A stretch of DNA of 64,000 bases from Rhizobium sp. G21. GTDB taxonomy: Bacteria > Pseudomonadota > Alphaproteobacteria > Rhizobiales > Rhizobiaceae. The stretch spans positions 372,001 to 436,000 of the forward strand of contig NZ_JACFXW010000001.1 of NCBI RefSeq assembly GCF_014158035.1. Direction: 5' to 3'. Both the position numbers and the translations under genes were made by a program. Numbering within the stretch: position 1 is the first letter of the stretch; each line of letters starts with the position of its first letter. The notes below the pieces were generated by a model that was not told the DNA's origin, did no database searches, and worked only from the letters and a program-made list of their open reading frames with translations. Shown in pieces: positions 47,782-58,758 of the stretch.

Positions 47782-48743
47782 GCCGCGCTCCCCACGTTGC
47801 GCGCCCGGTTCATGCGCGAGATGGCGAAATTGGCGGCGACCGACAGCACGATCAGGATGGCGAGCGCGATGGCCGCGACATAGCCCCAGATCAGATCGTT
47901 CTGGGTGACCTTGTAGATGTAGACGGAGATGGTTTCGGTCGCGACGCCGGGGCCGCCGCCGGTCATGATGTAGAGCGTGTCAAAGATCTTGAAGTTCTCG
48001 ATCACCCGGATCGCCAGCGCGATGATGATGATCGTCTTCATCTTCGGCAGGATGATGGTGCGGAATTTCTGCGGCCAGGAGGCGCCGAGCAATGTGGCCG
48101 CCTTCAGCTGGTCATCAGGCACGCCGGCGAGGCCCGCCAGCAGGATCAAAAACATCAGCGGCGTCCATTGCCAGATGTCGGCGATCATCACCGCCACCAG
48201 CGCCCATTGCGGGCTCGACAGCCAGGCGAGCGAAAAAGGCTGGCCGATGAGGCTTGAGATAATGTCGTTCACCGGCCCGCCCGACTGGAACAGCATGAAG
48301 AACATGTAGCCGGCGACTGCGGGCACCACCATCATCGGCATCAGCATGATCGAATAGAACAGCCGCTTGCCCCTGAAATCATCCATGAACAGCAGCGCCA
48401 GCCCGAAGCCGAGCAGGAATTCCGCCGGCACGCAGACGGCCATCACCAGAAGCGTGCGGCCGACCGCATCCCAGAAGCGCGTGTCGATGGCGAGATCGGT
48501 GTAGTTGGCGAAGGTGTTCCAGCTTTCCCAGGCCATCCACCAGGGCACGCCATCGAGCGGCGACCAATCGGTGAGGCTGATATAGAGCTGCATCAACAGC
48601 GGAAAGACGGAGATGAACAGGACGAGGATCTGCGCGGGCAGCGTCAGGCGGAAGCCCAGCCGGCCGCTTTCGACGTCCTTGCGGGTGGTGTCGGTGGTCT
48701 TCATGGCGATGAGGTCCGTCGAGGAAGCGAGCGCGTCGGTCAT
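47778..48743 (-). CDS. ABC sugar permease, MalF-type
   Basis: A 321-residue permease starting [18 protein letters not shown], with six spans. The EAA-like loop reads [20 protein letters not shown], with Lys in place of Glu, and the family block [18 protein letters not shown] follows. Start overlaps the preceding permease stop by four bases, and the stop overlaps the ATPase start by four bases. Confidence 0.9.
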   Translation of the reverse strand: MTDALASSTDLIAMKTTDTTRKDVESGRLGFRLTLPAQILVLFISVFPLLMQLYISLTDWSPLDGVPWWMAWESWNTFANYTDLAIDTRFWDAVGRTLLVMAVCVPAEFLLGFGLALLFMDDFRGKRLFYSIMLMPMMVVPAVAGYMFFMLFQSGGPVNDIISSLIGQPFSLAWLSSPQWALVAVMIADIWQWTPLMFLILLAGLAGVPDDQLKAATLLGASWPQKFRTIILPKMKTIIIIALAIRVIENFKIFDTLYIMTGGGPGVATETISVYIYKVTQNDLIWGYVAAIALAILIVLSVAANFAISRMNRARNVGSAA

Positions 48744-49600
48744 TGCTTCAGCGCCCCGAAGGTCAGGCCGCGCACCAGATGTTTCTGGATGGCGATGCCC
48801 ATGATCACCGGCGGCACGGCGGCGATGAGGCCGAGCGCGGCCTTCGCGCCATAGAGCTGGCCGGTCATCGAGGACGACAGCGACGCCATATAGACCGGGA
48901 TCGTCACCCATTCGCGCGTCGTCAGCAGCAGGCCGATCAGATAATCCGACCAGTTGAGAATGAAGACGAACAGAGCGGAGCTGGCGAGCGGCGCGCGCAT
49001 CATCGGCAGGGTGATGCGGGTGAAGACGCGGAAGCGCGAGCAGCCCTCGACGCGGGCGGCGTCTTCGATTTCGCGCGGCATGTCGTCGAAAAACGTCTTC
49101 ATCAGCCAGAAGGCGAAGGGCAGCGTGACGATGCCATAGATCAGCGCCAGGCCCCACCAGGTATCGACCAAACCAAGAAACGCCCACATGATCATCACAG
49201 GGATCATCACCGCCATGGGCGGAAAAAGCCGGAGCTGGATGAGAGCCAGCGGCAGATTCTGCCCGGAACCGAAGCGCGACAGGCCGTAAGCGGCGGATGT
49301 GCCGGCGATCATGGCGATCAGCGTGCCGAACACGGCCGAGAGCAGCGACGACAGGATGGGTTTCGTCGCCGTGCGGTCGAGCGCCACGATCAGGTCGCTG
49401 GACGAGGTGCCGAAGATGAAACGGAAATTGTCGAGTGTCGGCTCTTTCGGCCACCAGGTGAGATCGGCGCCGGCGGCCGACCATTCGGCGATCGGCTTGA
49501 AGGCCATCGAGGCCATCCAGAGAATGGGCACGAGCGTGATGGCCACCGCCAGAAGAATGGCGCCATAGCGGAACAGCTCGAAAACGAGGGAACGGGACAT
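48740..49600 (-). CDS. ABC sugar permease, MalG-type
   Basis: A 286-residue permease with six spans; the EAA loop is [35 protein letters not shown] and TIPVYMASL are MalG-like blocks. It lies 72 bases after the binding-protein gene, separated by a hairpin, and overlaps the next permease gene. Confidence 0.92.
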   Translation of the reverse strand: MSRSLVFELFRYGAILLAVAITLVPILWMASMAFKPIAEWSAAGADLTWWPKEPTLDNFRFIFGTSSSDLIVALDRTATKPILSSLLSAVFGTLIAMIAGTSAAYGLSRFGSGQNLPLALIQLRLFPPMAVMIPVMIMWAFLGLVDTWWGLALIYGIVTLPFAFWLMKTFFDDMPREIEDAARVEGCSRFRVFTRITLPMMRAPLASSALFVFILNWSDYLIGLLLTTREWVTIPVYMASLSSSMTGQLYGAKAALGLIAAVPPVIMGIAIQKHLVRGLTFGALKQ

Positions 49601-49632
49601 GGATAAATCACATAATTTTCGGGCGCGATGAA

Positions 49633-49655
49633 GAGAGGCGCATCAAGCGCCTCTC
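49633..49655 (-). repeat. Intercistronic hairpin after the Tat-exported binding-protein gene
   Basis: Perfect nine-base arms at 49633-49641 and 49647-49655 with an ATCAA loop, between the binding-protein stop and the permease start. Same placement as in the other two import operons of the window. Confidence 0.6.
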
Positions 49656-49672
49656 CCCGGCTCGTTGATGCC

Positions 49673-51282
49673 TCAGGCGGCGTCGGTGATGGTCGGCCAG
49701 GCCGCCTTGTTGGCCTTGATCGCCTCGATCAACTTGTCCTCGCCGGTGCGGCGGGCGATGCGCTTCCACTGTTTCTCGGTGTCGGCCATCGCCTGTTCCG
49801 GGCTCTTGGCCTTGGTCAGCGCCGCCATGAGGTTTTCGTCGAGCGCATTGTGGAAGGCGGTGGCGCCGGGATAGTTGATGGTCGGCACGGTCCGCGCCAC
49901 GCTCTCCCTCACGATGTCCATATGATAATCGTGATAGGTCTCGCGCACGAGCGGATCGGAGAAGTTGGCGAGCTGGAACGGATCGAAATAGCCGCCCGGA
50001 TTGGCCGTCATCCAGGAATAGATGCGGCTGGAGCCGAGCCATTGCAGCAGCAGATAGCAGGCTTCCGGATTCTTGCTCTGTGAGGACACCGAGGCCGACA
50101 GATTGAGCCAGAGCACGGTGCGCTGGATCAGCTTGCCGTCCACCTCGCGGCCGGGCGGCAGCATCGAGCCGACCTTGCCGGTAACCTTCGAGCCGGTGTT
50201 GCCGGCATTGTCGAGGAATTTCGGCAGGTTGGAGAAGGCGCAGGTCATGGCGGCGCCGGCATTGGCGAAGTTGCCATACTGCTCCGGCCAACCCCAGGAG
50301 ATCGCATCCGGCGAATGATGCGAGAGCGAGTCGACATATTCGAGCGTGGCGGCGACGCCGGCGTCCGAATTGATCAGCGGCGCGCCGCTTTCGTCGAACA
50401 GATACTGGTTGGGATTGCCCATCGACACATAGCGCTGATACCAGTTGGTGTAGCCCCAGCCCTGATTGCGCAGGTCGGTCGAGCCGAACAGACCCTTGTC
50501 CGGACGATGGAAGAAGGCGGCGATCTCGGAATGCTGTTTCCAGGTCTTCGGCGGCGCGAGCTCATAGCCGTGCTTGTCGGAAAAGGCCTTCTTTTCCGCT
50601 TCGTCGTTGAACAGGTCGGTGCGATAGTTCCAGGTCTGGAAGTCGCCGTCCAGTGACACGCCATAGGTCTGGCCGCGATACTGGTTGAGCAGCGACACGC
50701 CGGCCTGGCCGCCGACATAACCGCGCTCGGGATCGTCCCATTCAGGCTTGTGGGCCGCGACATAGTCGTCGAGCGCGATGATGCCGCCGGTTTCGGCGAG
50801 ATCGCCCAGACGGTTCCATTCCACCGCATAGATGTCGAAGGCTCCGCCCTTGGTGGAGATGTCCTGCATCGTCTTGGTGAATTCCTGGCCGTTGGGAACG
50901 CCGACGATTTCCAGCGTGATGCCGGTCTCCTTTTCCCAGAGTTCCTTGATCGACGGCGCGCCCTTGGGAAACGGCTGCGTCAGCTGGCCGATCGAACCGT
51001 CGGATAGGCCGAGCACGATCTTGGCCGGCGCCTTGCCCGCGCCCTTCAGCGCTTTGGCCGCCTCGATCGCCCTGCCCTCGGGCGTGTCGGGACCATATTG
51101 GTAGCGCTCGGCGCCGGCGAAGCCGGTCGGGCCGCCGATCATGCCGGGGGCCAACGCATCCGCCGCGAACGCGCGGCCGGGTCGAATGAATTGCGGGGCG
51201 ATGCCGATGGCGGCGGTGACGCCGGCCAGTCGTGAGGACGCGCTCAGAAGCCGCGTCGCGACACGCGAAACGAAGTGGACAT
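49673..51282 (-). CDS. Tat-exported ABC substrate-binding protein, frameshifted in its signal
   Basis: A large binding protein of about 536 residues (NGQEFTKTMQDISTKGGAFD, FAEWNRLGDLAET-like EWNRLGDLAETGG, YGVSLDGDFQTWNYRTDLF, PPKTWKQHSEIAAFF). A GGGAGGA site precedes the ATG at 51282, which starts MSTSFRVSRRGF, a twin-arginine signal; the frame then stops at once. One added base at 51246 gives SRRGFLSASSRLAG and continues into the long frame, ending in an AFA cleavage site. Tat export implies folding before secretion. First gene of the 38-51 kb operon, divergent from the LacI regulator. Confidence 0.82.
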
Positions 51283-51353
51283 ATTTTCCTCCCTTTGCAA
51301 CGGACCTCCCATCCGCTGCGTGATGGATATTGATTTTATCATGAGGCGATGTC

Positions 51354-51371
51354 AACATCAAAAAACATCAT
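51354..51371. promoter_or_regulatory. Candidate LacI-type operator near the binding-protein gene
   Basis: ACATCA occurs at 51355 and again at 51365, exactly one helical turn apart, about 75 bases upstream of the Tat-binding-protein start. The same arrangement recurs at 51526-51545 next to the regulator gene. Confidence 0.35.
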
Positions 51372-51525
51372 TGGCTTCCGTTGGCAAATCATTCTCCATC
51401 ATAAACGACGCCACAGCGATTACGGAACCGCGCAACGTGTTGAATAGATGAAGAAATATGATGGCGTGCTTTCGGTGGAGAATCTGCGCGTCCTGCAAAA
51501 TCACTTGCGTGGCGCCGAGAACGGA

Positions 51526-51545
51526 TTACATCATTTTACATCATC
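51526..51545. promoter_or_regulatory. Candidate LacI-type operator near the regulator gene
   Basis: TTACATCATT and TTACATCATC stand as a ten-base tandem repeat about 17 bases before the regulator ATG at 51562. The shared ACATCA unit with 51354-51371 suggests binding of one regulator at both promoters. Confidence 0.4.
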
Positions 51546-51561
51546 ATCGCTGACGGGAATC

Positions 51562-52575
51562 ATGGGCTTGCGATCGACACTCTTTGATATTGCGCGGGAA
51601 TCGGGCGTCTCTACCGCCACCGTCGACCGCGTGCTCAACAATCGTTCCGGGGTCAGCGAGCGCACCCGCTCGATCGTGATGGAAACCGCCAAACGCCTGG
51701 GTTATTTCGGCGGCGGCGACGCCTCGTCCGAGCGCATCAGGCTCGATTTCGTGCTGCCCCAGGGCACCAATTCGTTCATCAAGACGCTCAAAGCGCAGAT
51801 CGAGCGGCAATGCGCGGCGCAGGAAATCATCGACTGTCGTATCCATGAGGTCGAGGGTTTCAACCCGATCACATTGGCCGACACGCTGATGGGCCTTCGC
51901 GGCGAAAGTCAGGGCGTCGGCCTCATCGCGCTCGACCACCCCGCCGTGCGCGAAGCCATGCGCATGCTCGCCGATGCCGGTGTGGCCGTTGTGACGCTGG
52001 TGTCGGATATCCTGCATGTGCCGCGCACCGGCTATGTCGGCATCGACAATCGCGCCGCCGGTCGCTTAGCCGGCTATCTATTGGGGCGTTTCCTGCCGCC
52101 CGGAGAGAATCGTAAAGTCGCGCTGTTTGCCGGCTCGCTCTCCTATCGTGGCCATGAAGAGCGCGAGATGGGCTTCCGACATATCCTGACGGAAGAATTT
52201 CCGCACCTGCAGGTGGTCGAATTGCGGGAAGTCCGCGACGACCGGCAGCGCGCCTATGAGGAAGCTGCGGCGCTGCTGGCGCGCCATCCCGATCTGGTCG
52301 GCATCTACAATATCGGCGCCGGCAATGCCGGCATCGGCCAGGCGATCGCCGAGGCGGGCCGGCCTAAATCCATCATCTTCATCGGCCACGAACTGACCGA
52401 ATCCTCGAAACTGCTGCTGCTTTCAGGCGCGATGGACGCGGTCATCGACCAGAATCCGCGCGTCGAGGCGCGCGAGGCCATCGCCATGCTCAGCCATGCC
52501 GTGCTTGGAAAGCGCTTCGACTATCACGCGCCGCGGCTGCAGGTGGTGTTCCGCGAAAACATCCCGGAGCTCTGA
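51562..52575 (+). CDS. LacI-family transcriptional regulator
   Basis: A 337-residue LacI-type regulator. The helix-turn-helix is LFDIARESGVSTATVDRVLNNR, then the hinge, then a periplasmic-binding-protein-like effector domain (GYVGIDNRAAGRLAGYLLG, VGIYNIGAGNAGIG). The ATG at 51562 puts the DNA-binding helix at the N terminus; an upstream GTG-like start adds 38 non-conserved residues. Divergent from the Tat-binding-protein operon and its likely controller, with the imported sugar or an intermediate as inducer. Confidence 0.88.
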   Translation: MGLRSTLFDIARESGVSTATVDRVLNNRSGVSERTRSIVMETAKRLGYFGGGDASSERIRLDFVLPQGTNSFIKTLKAQIERQCAAQEIIDCRIHEVEGFNPITLADTLMGLRGESQGVGLIALDHPAVREAMRMLADAGVAVVTLVSDILHVPRTGYVGIDNRAAGRLAGYLLGRFLPPGENRKVALFAGSLSYRGHEEREMGFRHILTEEFPHLQVVELREVRDDRQRAYEEAAALLARHPDLVGIYNIGAGNAGIGQAIAEAGRPKSIIFIGHELTESSKLLLLSGAMDAVIDQNPRVEAREAIAMLSHAVLGKRFDYHAPRLQVVFRENIPEL

Positions 52576-52650
52576 CTTCTCCCCAGCGCGCTCCATCTTG
52601 CCTCATCCGAGGAAAAGCATTACACACTTATTAACCATGGGGTGACTGAC

Positions 52651-52896
52651 ATGCAGCATGAACGGGCCGAAAGCGCTGGTGTGGCGGGCGATGGCGACGC
52701 CGCCAACAACAACGACGCCGTGAACGCAAGACTGGTCGAAATTCTCAAGGCCAACACAGTGCGCGCCAGCGGCGCGGCCGATGCAGCGCTGTTGCCCAAG
52801 CGCGGAATCTTCTCACAGATCTTCGCCATGATCGGCCTCGTCGGCCTGATGGCGGTCGCTTACGTCTATGGTCTCGTGGTCGGCAAGGACGCCTGA
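52651..52896 (+). CDS. Small C-terminally anchored membrane protein
   Basis: An 81-residue product (MQHERAESAGVAGDGDAANN...) with a hydrophilic N terminus and one hydrophobic span near the end (IFAMIGLVGLMAVAYVYGLV). A GTG three codons upstream is an alternative start. No family recognised. A strong bidirectional terminator follows. Confidence 0.5.
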   Translation: MQHERAESAGVAGDGDAANNNDAVNARLVEILKANTVRASGAADAALLPKRGIFSQIFAMIGLVGLMAVAYVYGLVVGKDA

Positions 52897-52920
52897 TTCC
52901 CACACATTGCCGAATGTTGA

Positions 52921-52946
52921 AAAGGGCTCCTCGTGGAGCCCTTTTG
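52921..52946. terminator. Bidirectional terminator between convergent genes
   Basis: Eleven-base arms at 52921-52931 and 52936-52946 with a TCGT loop; the A-run and T-run at its two ends serve both strands. Confidence 0.85.
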
Positions 52947-52952
52947 GCTATT

Positions 52953-53846
52953 TCAGACCGTCACATATTTCCGCCAGTCATGCTCTTCCTTGAAACCGAG
53001 AACCTCACGGATCTTGCGGTTGGAAAGCAGGCTTTCGAATTCGCCGATTTCACGGGTGAACGGCACATTCGGATAGTAGCGCGCCGCCAGCTCGCGGCTC
53101 GGCGTATCGGCCGACACCGTGTCGTTGACGGCATTGAACACCTGATAGCCCATGCCGTCCTTGCCGATGCAGAGATGAACGATCTGCCCGAGGTCGCGCG
53201 CGTCGATATAGGACCAGGCGATCCGCTTGCGAATTTCAGGATTGGCGAAATAGCGCGGAAAGTCCGCATATTCATGCGGCTCGATCACATTGCCGATCCG
53301 AAGCGCATAAATGTCGGCGCCCGAGCGTTCGGCGAAGGCGCGCGCGGTCTTCTCGTTGACCACCTTCGACAGACCATAGGAGTCCATCGGGTTGACGTCG
53401 TAGTCTTCGTCGAGCGGAAACTGATGGAAGTCGCGATGTCCCTCGGCGAAGCAGACGCCATAGGTGGTTTCCGACGACGCCACGATGATCTTGCGCACGC
53501 CGAGTTTCACGGCCGCTTCGACGACATTGTAGGTGCCCATGGTGTTGACGCGGAAGGTCTCGTTGTCGGGCTTGATGAGAATGCGCGGGACGGCGGCGAA
53601 ATGCACCACGGCGTCATAGGGCTGAACGCCCCGACCGTGATCGAGGTCCGGGAAATCGCGATGCATCGACAGCGCGTTGAACACCTGGCCGGAATCGGTG
53701 ATGTCGACGATGAGGTTGGTCACCCCGGGGCTGTCGAGCGGCGCGAGATCGAGATTGTGGACCTCATAGCCGGCATTGATCAGCCATGGCACGACATGAC
53801 GGCCGGCTTTTCCGGCGCCGCCGGTGAACAGAACACGTTTTTTCAA
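52953..53846 (-). CDS. NAD-dependent epimerase/dehydratase-family protein
   Basis: A 297-residue extended SDR. The Rossmann loop is TGGAGKAGRHVVP, the catalytic stretch is DSYGLSKVVNEK, and VHFAAVPRI and SSETTYGV are family blocks. A TTG start at 53846 is chosen because AGGGGAGG lies six bases upstream and the next residues begin KKRVLFTGG; an upstream ATG at 53873 has no such site. Family members oxidise or epimerise sugars or nucleotide sugars; uronate-dehydrogenase-like activity is possible. Stands alone. Confidence 0.85.
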   Translation of the reverse strand: MKKRVLFTGGAGKAGRHVVPWLINAGYEVHNLDLAPLDSPGVTNLIVDITDSGQVFNALSMHRDFPDLDHGRGVQPYDAVVHFAAVPRILIKPDNETFRVNTMGTYNVVEAAVKLGVRKIIVASSETTYGVCFAEGHRDFHQFPLDEDYDVNPMDSYGLSKVVNEKTARAFAERSGADIYALRIGNVIEPHEYADFPRYFANPEIRKRIAWSYIDARDLGQIVHLCIGKDGMGYQVFNAVNDTVSADTPSRELAARYYPNVPFTREIGEFESLLSNRKIREVLGFKEEHDWRKYVTV

Positions 53847-53973
53847 AACAATCCTCCCCTGATCCGCCTCCAACAGGCGAACGTGATGTCAGGCAGGAGT
53901 GATACGCGCGAAAACCGAATTCGTTCAAGCCCGAAGGGCGAAAGCCGTAGCTTTCACCCTCGGCTTTTACGCT

Positions 53974-54821
53974 TCAGAGCAGGGTCACGTCGAGCGCGGC
54001 GGGATTGGCGAAGTCGTCCTGGGCGGCGATCAGGTGCAGTTCGCGCCGTCCCGCCTTCATCGTCTTGTCGAACAGCGCGAAGATGCTGGACGCCGTGCGC
54101 GACAGGCTGTCGGCGAGCGAGGCGCCGGAAAGCCGATGCGCGAGAAACAGCGCCGAGGTGCAGTCGCCCGCGCCGTTCGGGGCCGGATCGATCGCCAGTC
54201 GCGGCGTCGACACCAACGCCTGCTCGCCCGAGCAGTGCGAGGCCAGCATCTGGATCTGGTCATCCCCGGTCTTGTCGTGAATCAGCGAGGTCAAGAGCAC
54301 GATCTCGGGACCCATCTCATGCGCCGAACGGCAGGCGGCTCGCGCCTCTTCGAGCGTCGTGATCGTCCGCCCGGTCAAAAATTCGAGTTCGAACTGGTTC
54401 GGCGTGATGATCCCGGCGCGCGGCAGCGCCCGGTCGCGGAAAAATTCGGGAATGCCGGGACGCACGAAGAAGCCGCGGCCGACATCGCCCATGACGGGAT
54501 CGCAGAGCCAGAGCGCATTTTCCGGCAAGCGGTCGAGAAGCGACAAAATGATTTCGCCGATCGCGGGATCGCCGAGATAGCCGGTCAGCAGCGCGTCGGC
54601 GGTCGCCAGCGCGCCGCGCTTGTCGAGCCCCTCGACGATCGCCTCGATATGGGCGGGCGCAAACACGTCGCCGGTCCATTCGCCATAGCCGGTATGGTTG
54701 GAAAACTGCACCGTGTTGATGGCCGTCACTTCATGGCCGAGCCGTTGCAGCGGAAACACCGGGCGCGATTTCCGACATAGCCATAGGCGACATGGGATTG
54801 GATGGACAGGATCTGCTTCAT
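53974..54821 (-). CDS. pdxY: Pyridoxal kinase, frameshifted near the start
   Basis: Phosphorylates pyridoxal in the B6 salvage pathway. The frame from 54821 starts [18 protein letters not shown], the standard PdxY start, then breaks; one base added at the CC pair 54759-54760 leads into [20 protein letters not shown] and the rest. Substrate and ATP motifs include [36 protein letters not shown] and [11 protein letters not shown], with the catalytic Asp. Corrected length 282 residues. Separated from tuf by a terminator. Confidence 0.87.
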
Positions 54822-54857
54822 GGGGGCATCCGGGCAAAGGCGGGAGGGACGTCAAAA

Positions 54858-54887
54858 CGAAAAACCCCGCTGTCTCCAGCGGGGTTT
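54858..54887 (-). terminator. Rho-independent terminator after tuf
   Basis: Eleven-base arms at 54862-54872 and 54877-54887 with a four-base loop; on the minus strand a T-rich stretch follows. Confidence 0.85.
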
Positions 54888-54909
54888 CACAATCAGTCTC
54901 GTCGAGACA

Positions 54910-56085
<1,176 letters not shown>

Positions 56086-56325
56086 TCTTGCTTCCTCGAG
56101 ATCAAAGGACGGGCCTGCCAGCGCATGGGTCCACGCCGGATTGCGCAGCCGTTTAGAGGTTTCGACGCAGGAGCGCAAGCAAAATCGTTGAGAAAGGATG
56201 AAGGGCCGGTCAGACCGATTCGCTGCGTTTGGATCGCCGAACCGGGGAAAAAACCGCGATGCGAAAAAACCCGCCGCGGCCAAGCAGTTACACACGGGAA
56301 TTCAAGACATGCATGAAGAAGAAAC

Positions 56326-56399
56326 TGGAGCGGGTAGCGGGAATCGAACCCGCGTATTCAGCTTGGAAGGCTGCTGCTCTACCATTGAGCTATACCCGC
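56326..56399 (-). tRNA. tRNA-Gly (anticodon TCC)
   Basis: 74 bases with encoded CCA. The acceptor stem GCGGGTA pairs with TACCCGC, the anticodon loop is CTTCCAA, and the T loop is GGTTCGATTCC. Transcribed with tRNA-Tyr and tuf. Confidence 0.95.
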
Positions 56400-56418
56400 C
56401 TCGCGATCCGATGACGAA

Positions 56419-56503
56419 TGGTGGAGAGAGTTGGATTTGAACCAACGTAGGCTGAGCCAACGGATTTACAGTCCGTCCCCTTTAACCACTCGGGCATCTC
56501 TCC
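56419..56503 (-). tRNA. tRNA-Tyr (anticodon GTA)
   Basis: 85 bases with encoded CCA and a long variable arm. The acceptor is GGAGAGA/TCTCTCC, the anticodon stem-loop is ACGGACTGTAAATCCGT, and the T loop is GGTTCAAATCC. Confidence 0.95.
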
Positions 56504-56677
56504 GTTTTTCGTCGTCCGGATCAAGCGACCAAGCATTCTCGAAAGCAGTTGTTCGCTGCGTTCGTGGGGGTATATGACCGCCCAACCGAAAACTGTCAAC
56601 ATGGCTTTCCAAATTTTTTGTCGGCTATTCACAAAACCGGCATACGACGCGGCGCCTCCCAAAAAGACTGTGATTTC

Positions 56678-57541
56678 ATGAGCAAAGACACCAAGACCCC
56701 GAAAGATACGCATTACGCAAACCTCCGGCGCGCCGTGCGGGACCAGAAGCGCGAGCGCGGCGAACTGCCACCCGCCCCGGCTTTCAAGCGCAAGGGGCCT
56801 GTGGATAAAAAGCCGGCCTCGCCGGGCGGCGACCTCGTCTGGCTCTACGGCATACACACCGTGCGCGCGGCCCTCGACAATCCCGCACGCAAACTCCTCT
56901 CTCTCAAGGCGACGAAGAATGCGCTGGCCAGGCTGGAGATCAGCGACGTCGAGGCGCAGCCTTTTCCGATCGAGATCGTCAGCCCGCAGGATATCGACAA
57001 ATTGCTGGGCGACGACGCGATCCATCAAGGCGTGCTGTTGGAAACGCGCCCTCTCCCGGTGCGCAAGCTCGATTCGCTCAAGGAGCGGCCGCTGATTCTG
57101 GTGCTCGATCAGGTCACCGATCCGCACAATGTCGGGGCGATCCTGCGCTCGGCCGTCGCCTTCGACGCGGCCGCCGTCGTCACCACGGAGAGACATTCGC
57201 CGGCGGAATCGGGTGTGATGGCGAAGTCGGCTTCCGGCGCGCTCGAACTCATCCCCTATATCCAGATCACCAATCTGGCCGACGCGCTGGAAGAGCTGCA
57301 CCGCCTCGGCTTCGAGACGATCGGTCTCGATTCGGAGGGGCCCCAGCCGCTCGAACAGACTTTTTCCAAGGAAAAGGTGGCGCTGGTGCTGGGCGCGGAG
57401 GGCAAGGGCCTGCGCCAGAAGACGCGCAACACCTGCACCGCGCTTGCCCGGCTGGATATGCCCGGCGCGATCAAGTCGCTGAACGTCTCGAACGCCGCGG
57501 CCATCTCGCTTTATGCGGCGCGGACGCATCTCATGAAATAA
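56678..57541 (+). CDS. rlmB: 23S rRNA (guanosine-2'-O-)-methyltransferase, TrmH/RlmB family
   Basis: A 287-residue SPOUT methyltransferase. A basic N-terminal tail (YANLRRAVRDQKRERGE) precedes the substrate domain (WLYGIHTVRAAL), then the knot: LVLDQVTDPHNVGAILRSA, LVLGAEGKGLRQKT and LNVSNAAAISLY. Methylates G2251 of 23S rRNA in characterised members. Divergent from the tRNA-Tyr/Gly/tuf unit. Confidence 0.92.
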   Translation: MSKDTKTPKDTHYANLRRAVRDQKRERGELPPAPAFKRKGPVDKKPASPGGDLVWLYGIHTVRAALDNPARKLLSLKATKNALARLEISDVEAQPFPIEIVSPQDIDKLLGDDAIHQGVLLETRPLPVRKLDSLKERPLILVLDQVTDPHNVGAILRSAVAFDAAAVVTTERHSPAESGVMAKSASGALELIPYIQITNLADALEELHRLGFETIGLDSEGPQPLEQTFSKEKVALVLGAEGKGLRQKTRNTCTALARLDMPGAIKSLNVSNAAAISLYAARTHLMK

Positions 57542-57580
57542 AGCCGGCGCGCCCGGCCGCAACGGACGGGCGCAATCTCC

Positions 57581-58632
57581 TCACGACGCCAGATGGCAGA
57601 CGGTAGATCCCGCTTCGGGCGTAATGGTCGCCGCCGCGCCGTCCCAGACCAGCTTGGCCTTGTAGGTCACCACGCTCGGGACCTTGTCGATCTCGGCGGC
57701 GGCGTCCGGATTGGCCTGTTTCTCCTGATCATACTCCGCCTTGCAATCCGGAATCGGCGCGACCTCGCCGAGACCCGTGGCGCGTTTGACCTCGCCCAGG
57801 CAGGTCGCGTCGCCGGAATAGAGCGAGCAGGAGGCGGAATAGACGCGGTCGAAGGTCAGCGTGATCTTGTCGCCATCCACCGCGATGTCATAAAAATCCT
57901 GGCCGGCGAAGGCGTCTTCGAACAGCCGCTTCATCGCCGACTGATCATAGACCACGAAAGGCAGGCCGCCGTTGACGCTGTCGGGCGCCTGGAAAAACAC
58001 GAATTTGCCTTTCGAACCGAGAAAATAACCGGCGGTCTCGTCTTTGACCGGCTTTTCGTCCTTGCCCGCGTCTTTCTTGCACGCCGCGGTTTGCGGCGCG
58101 ATGGACAGGCTTTCGGCGCCCTTTTCGCCCAGATCGACTTCCTTGACCATATAGCCCGGGAATCGATAGCAGTTGACCTGCGGCTGTATGTCCGGATTTG
58201 CCTTGTCGGCGGGAAGCGGTTCGGTGTCGATGAACAGCGGCGCATCGAATTTCGACGGCGGCCGTCATCCTTGATGTCGCAGGCCACCGGCGCCTTCTTG
58301 CCTGTGGTGAAGCTCAGCGTCTCCTCGTCGCCCGCCAGCGTATAGGCGCCGTTGGTGAAGGAAAACCCCTCTTCGGTCTCGGCTTCCGGCAGACTGACCT
58401 TCTTTCCGTCCGGCAGGGTGAGGTCGACGCCGGCCTCGGTGAACACGCCATGAAGCTCGGTTCCGTCCTGGCAGGAGATGGTGACGATGTCGGCGACATC
58501 CATCGGTTCCTGGGCCTGATCGTCTGACGGTTGTTCCTGAGCGAAAGCAGGCCCGGTCGCGAGCATCAGGCTTGCGGCCAGCGTCAGCCCGCCCTTGCGT
58601 GAGAGTGTTCCGAATCGATGCAGAAACGTCAT
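57581..58632 (-). CDS. Secreted protein with MliC-like domain, frameshifted
   Basis: A 350-residue protein starting with a signal peptide (SLMLATGPAFA). The N-terminal part has the C-type lysozyme inhibitor pattern: ISCQDGTELHGVFTE, DLTLPDGKKVSLPE and a closing Cys (APVACDI). A break at the GG pair 58260-58261 is repaired by one base, giving PSKFDAPLFIDTEPLP and on into a C-terminal domain with several Cys (ASCSLYSGDATC). Possibly protects against host or environmental lysozyme. The C-terminal domain is not recognised. Divergent from the alpha/beta hydrolase gene. Confidence 0.7.
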
Positions 58633-58758
58633 GTCTCATCCTCTCCCGAAACCCGATCGCAACCAGTTTCAAAGGTCTCGGTTGCGATGGGCGCGCATCT
58701 TACCTCTACTGAGGATGGGATAGCGCATGACGCGCAAGTTGAACATGGATTATCGAGC

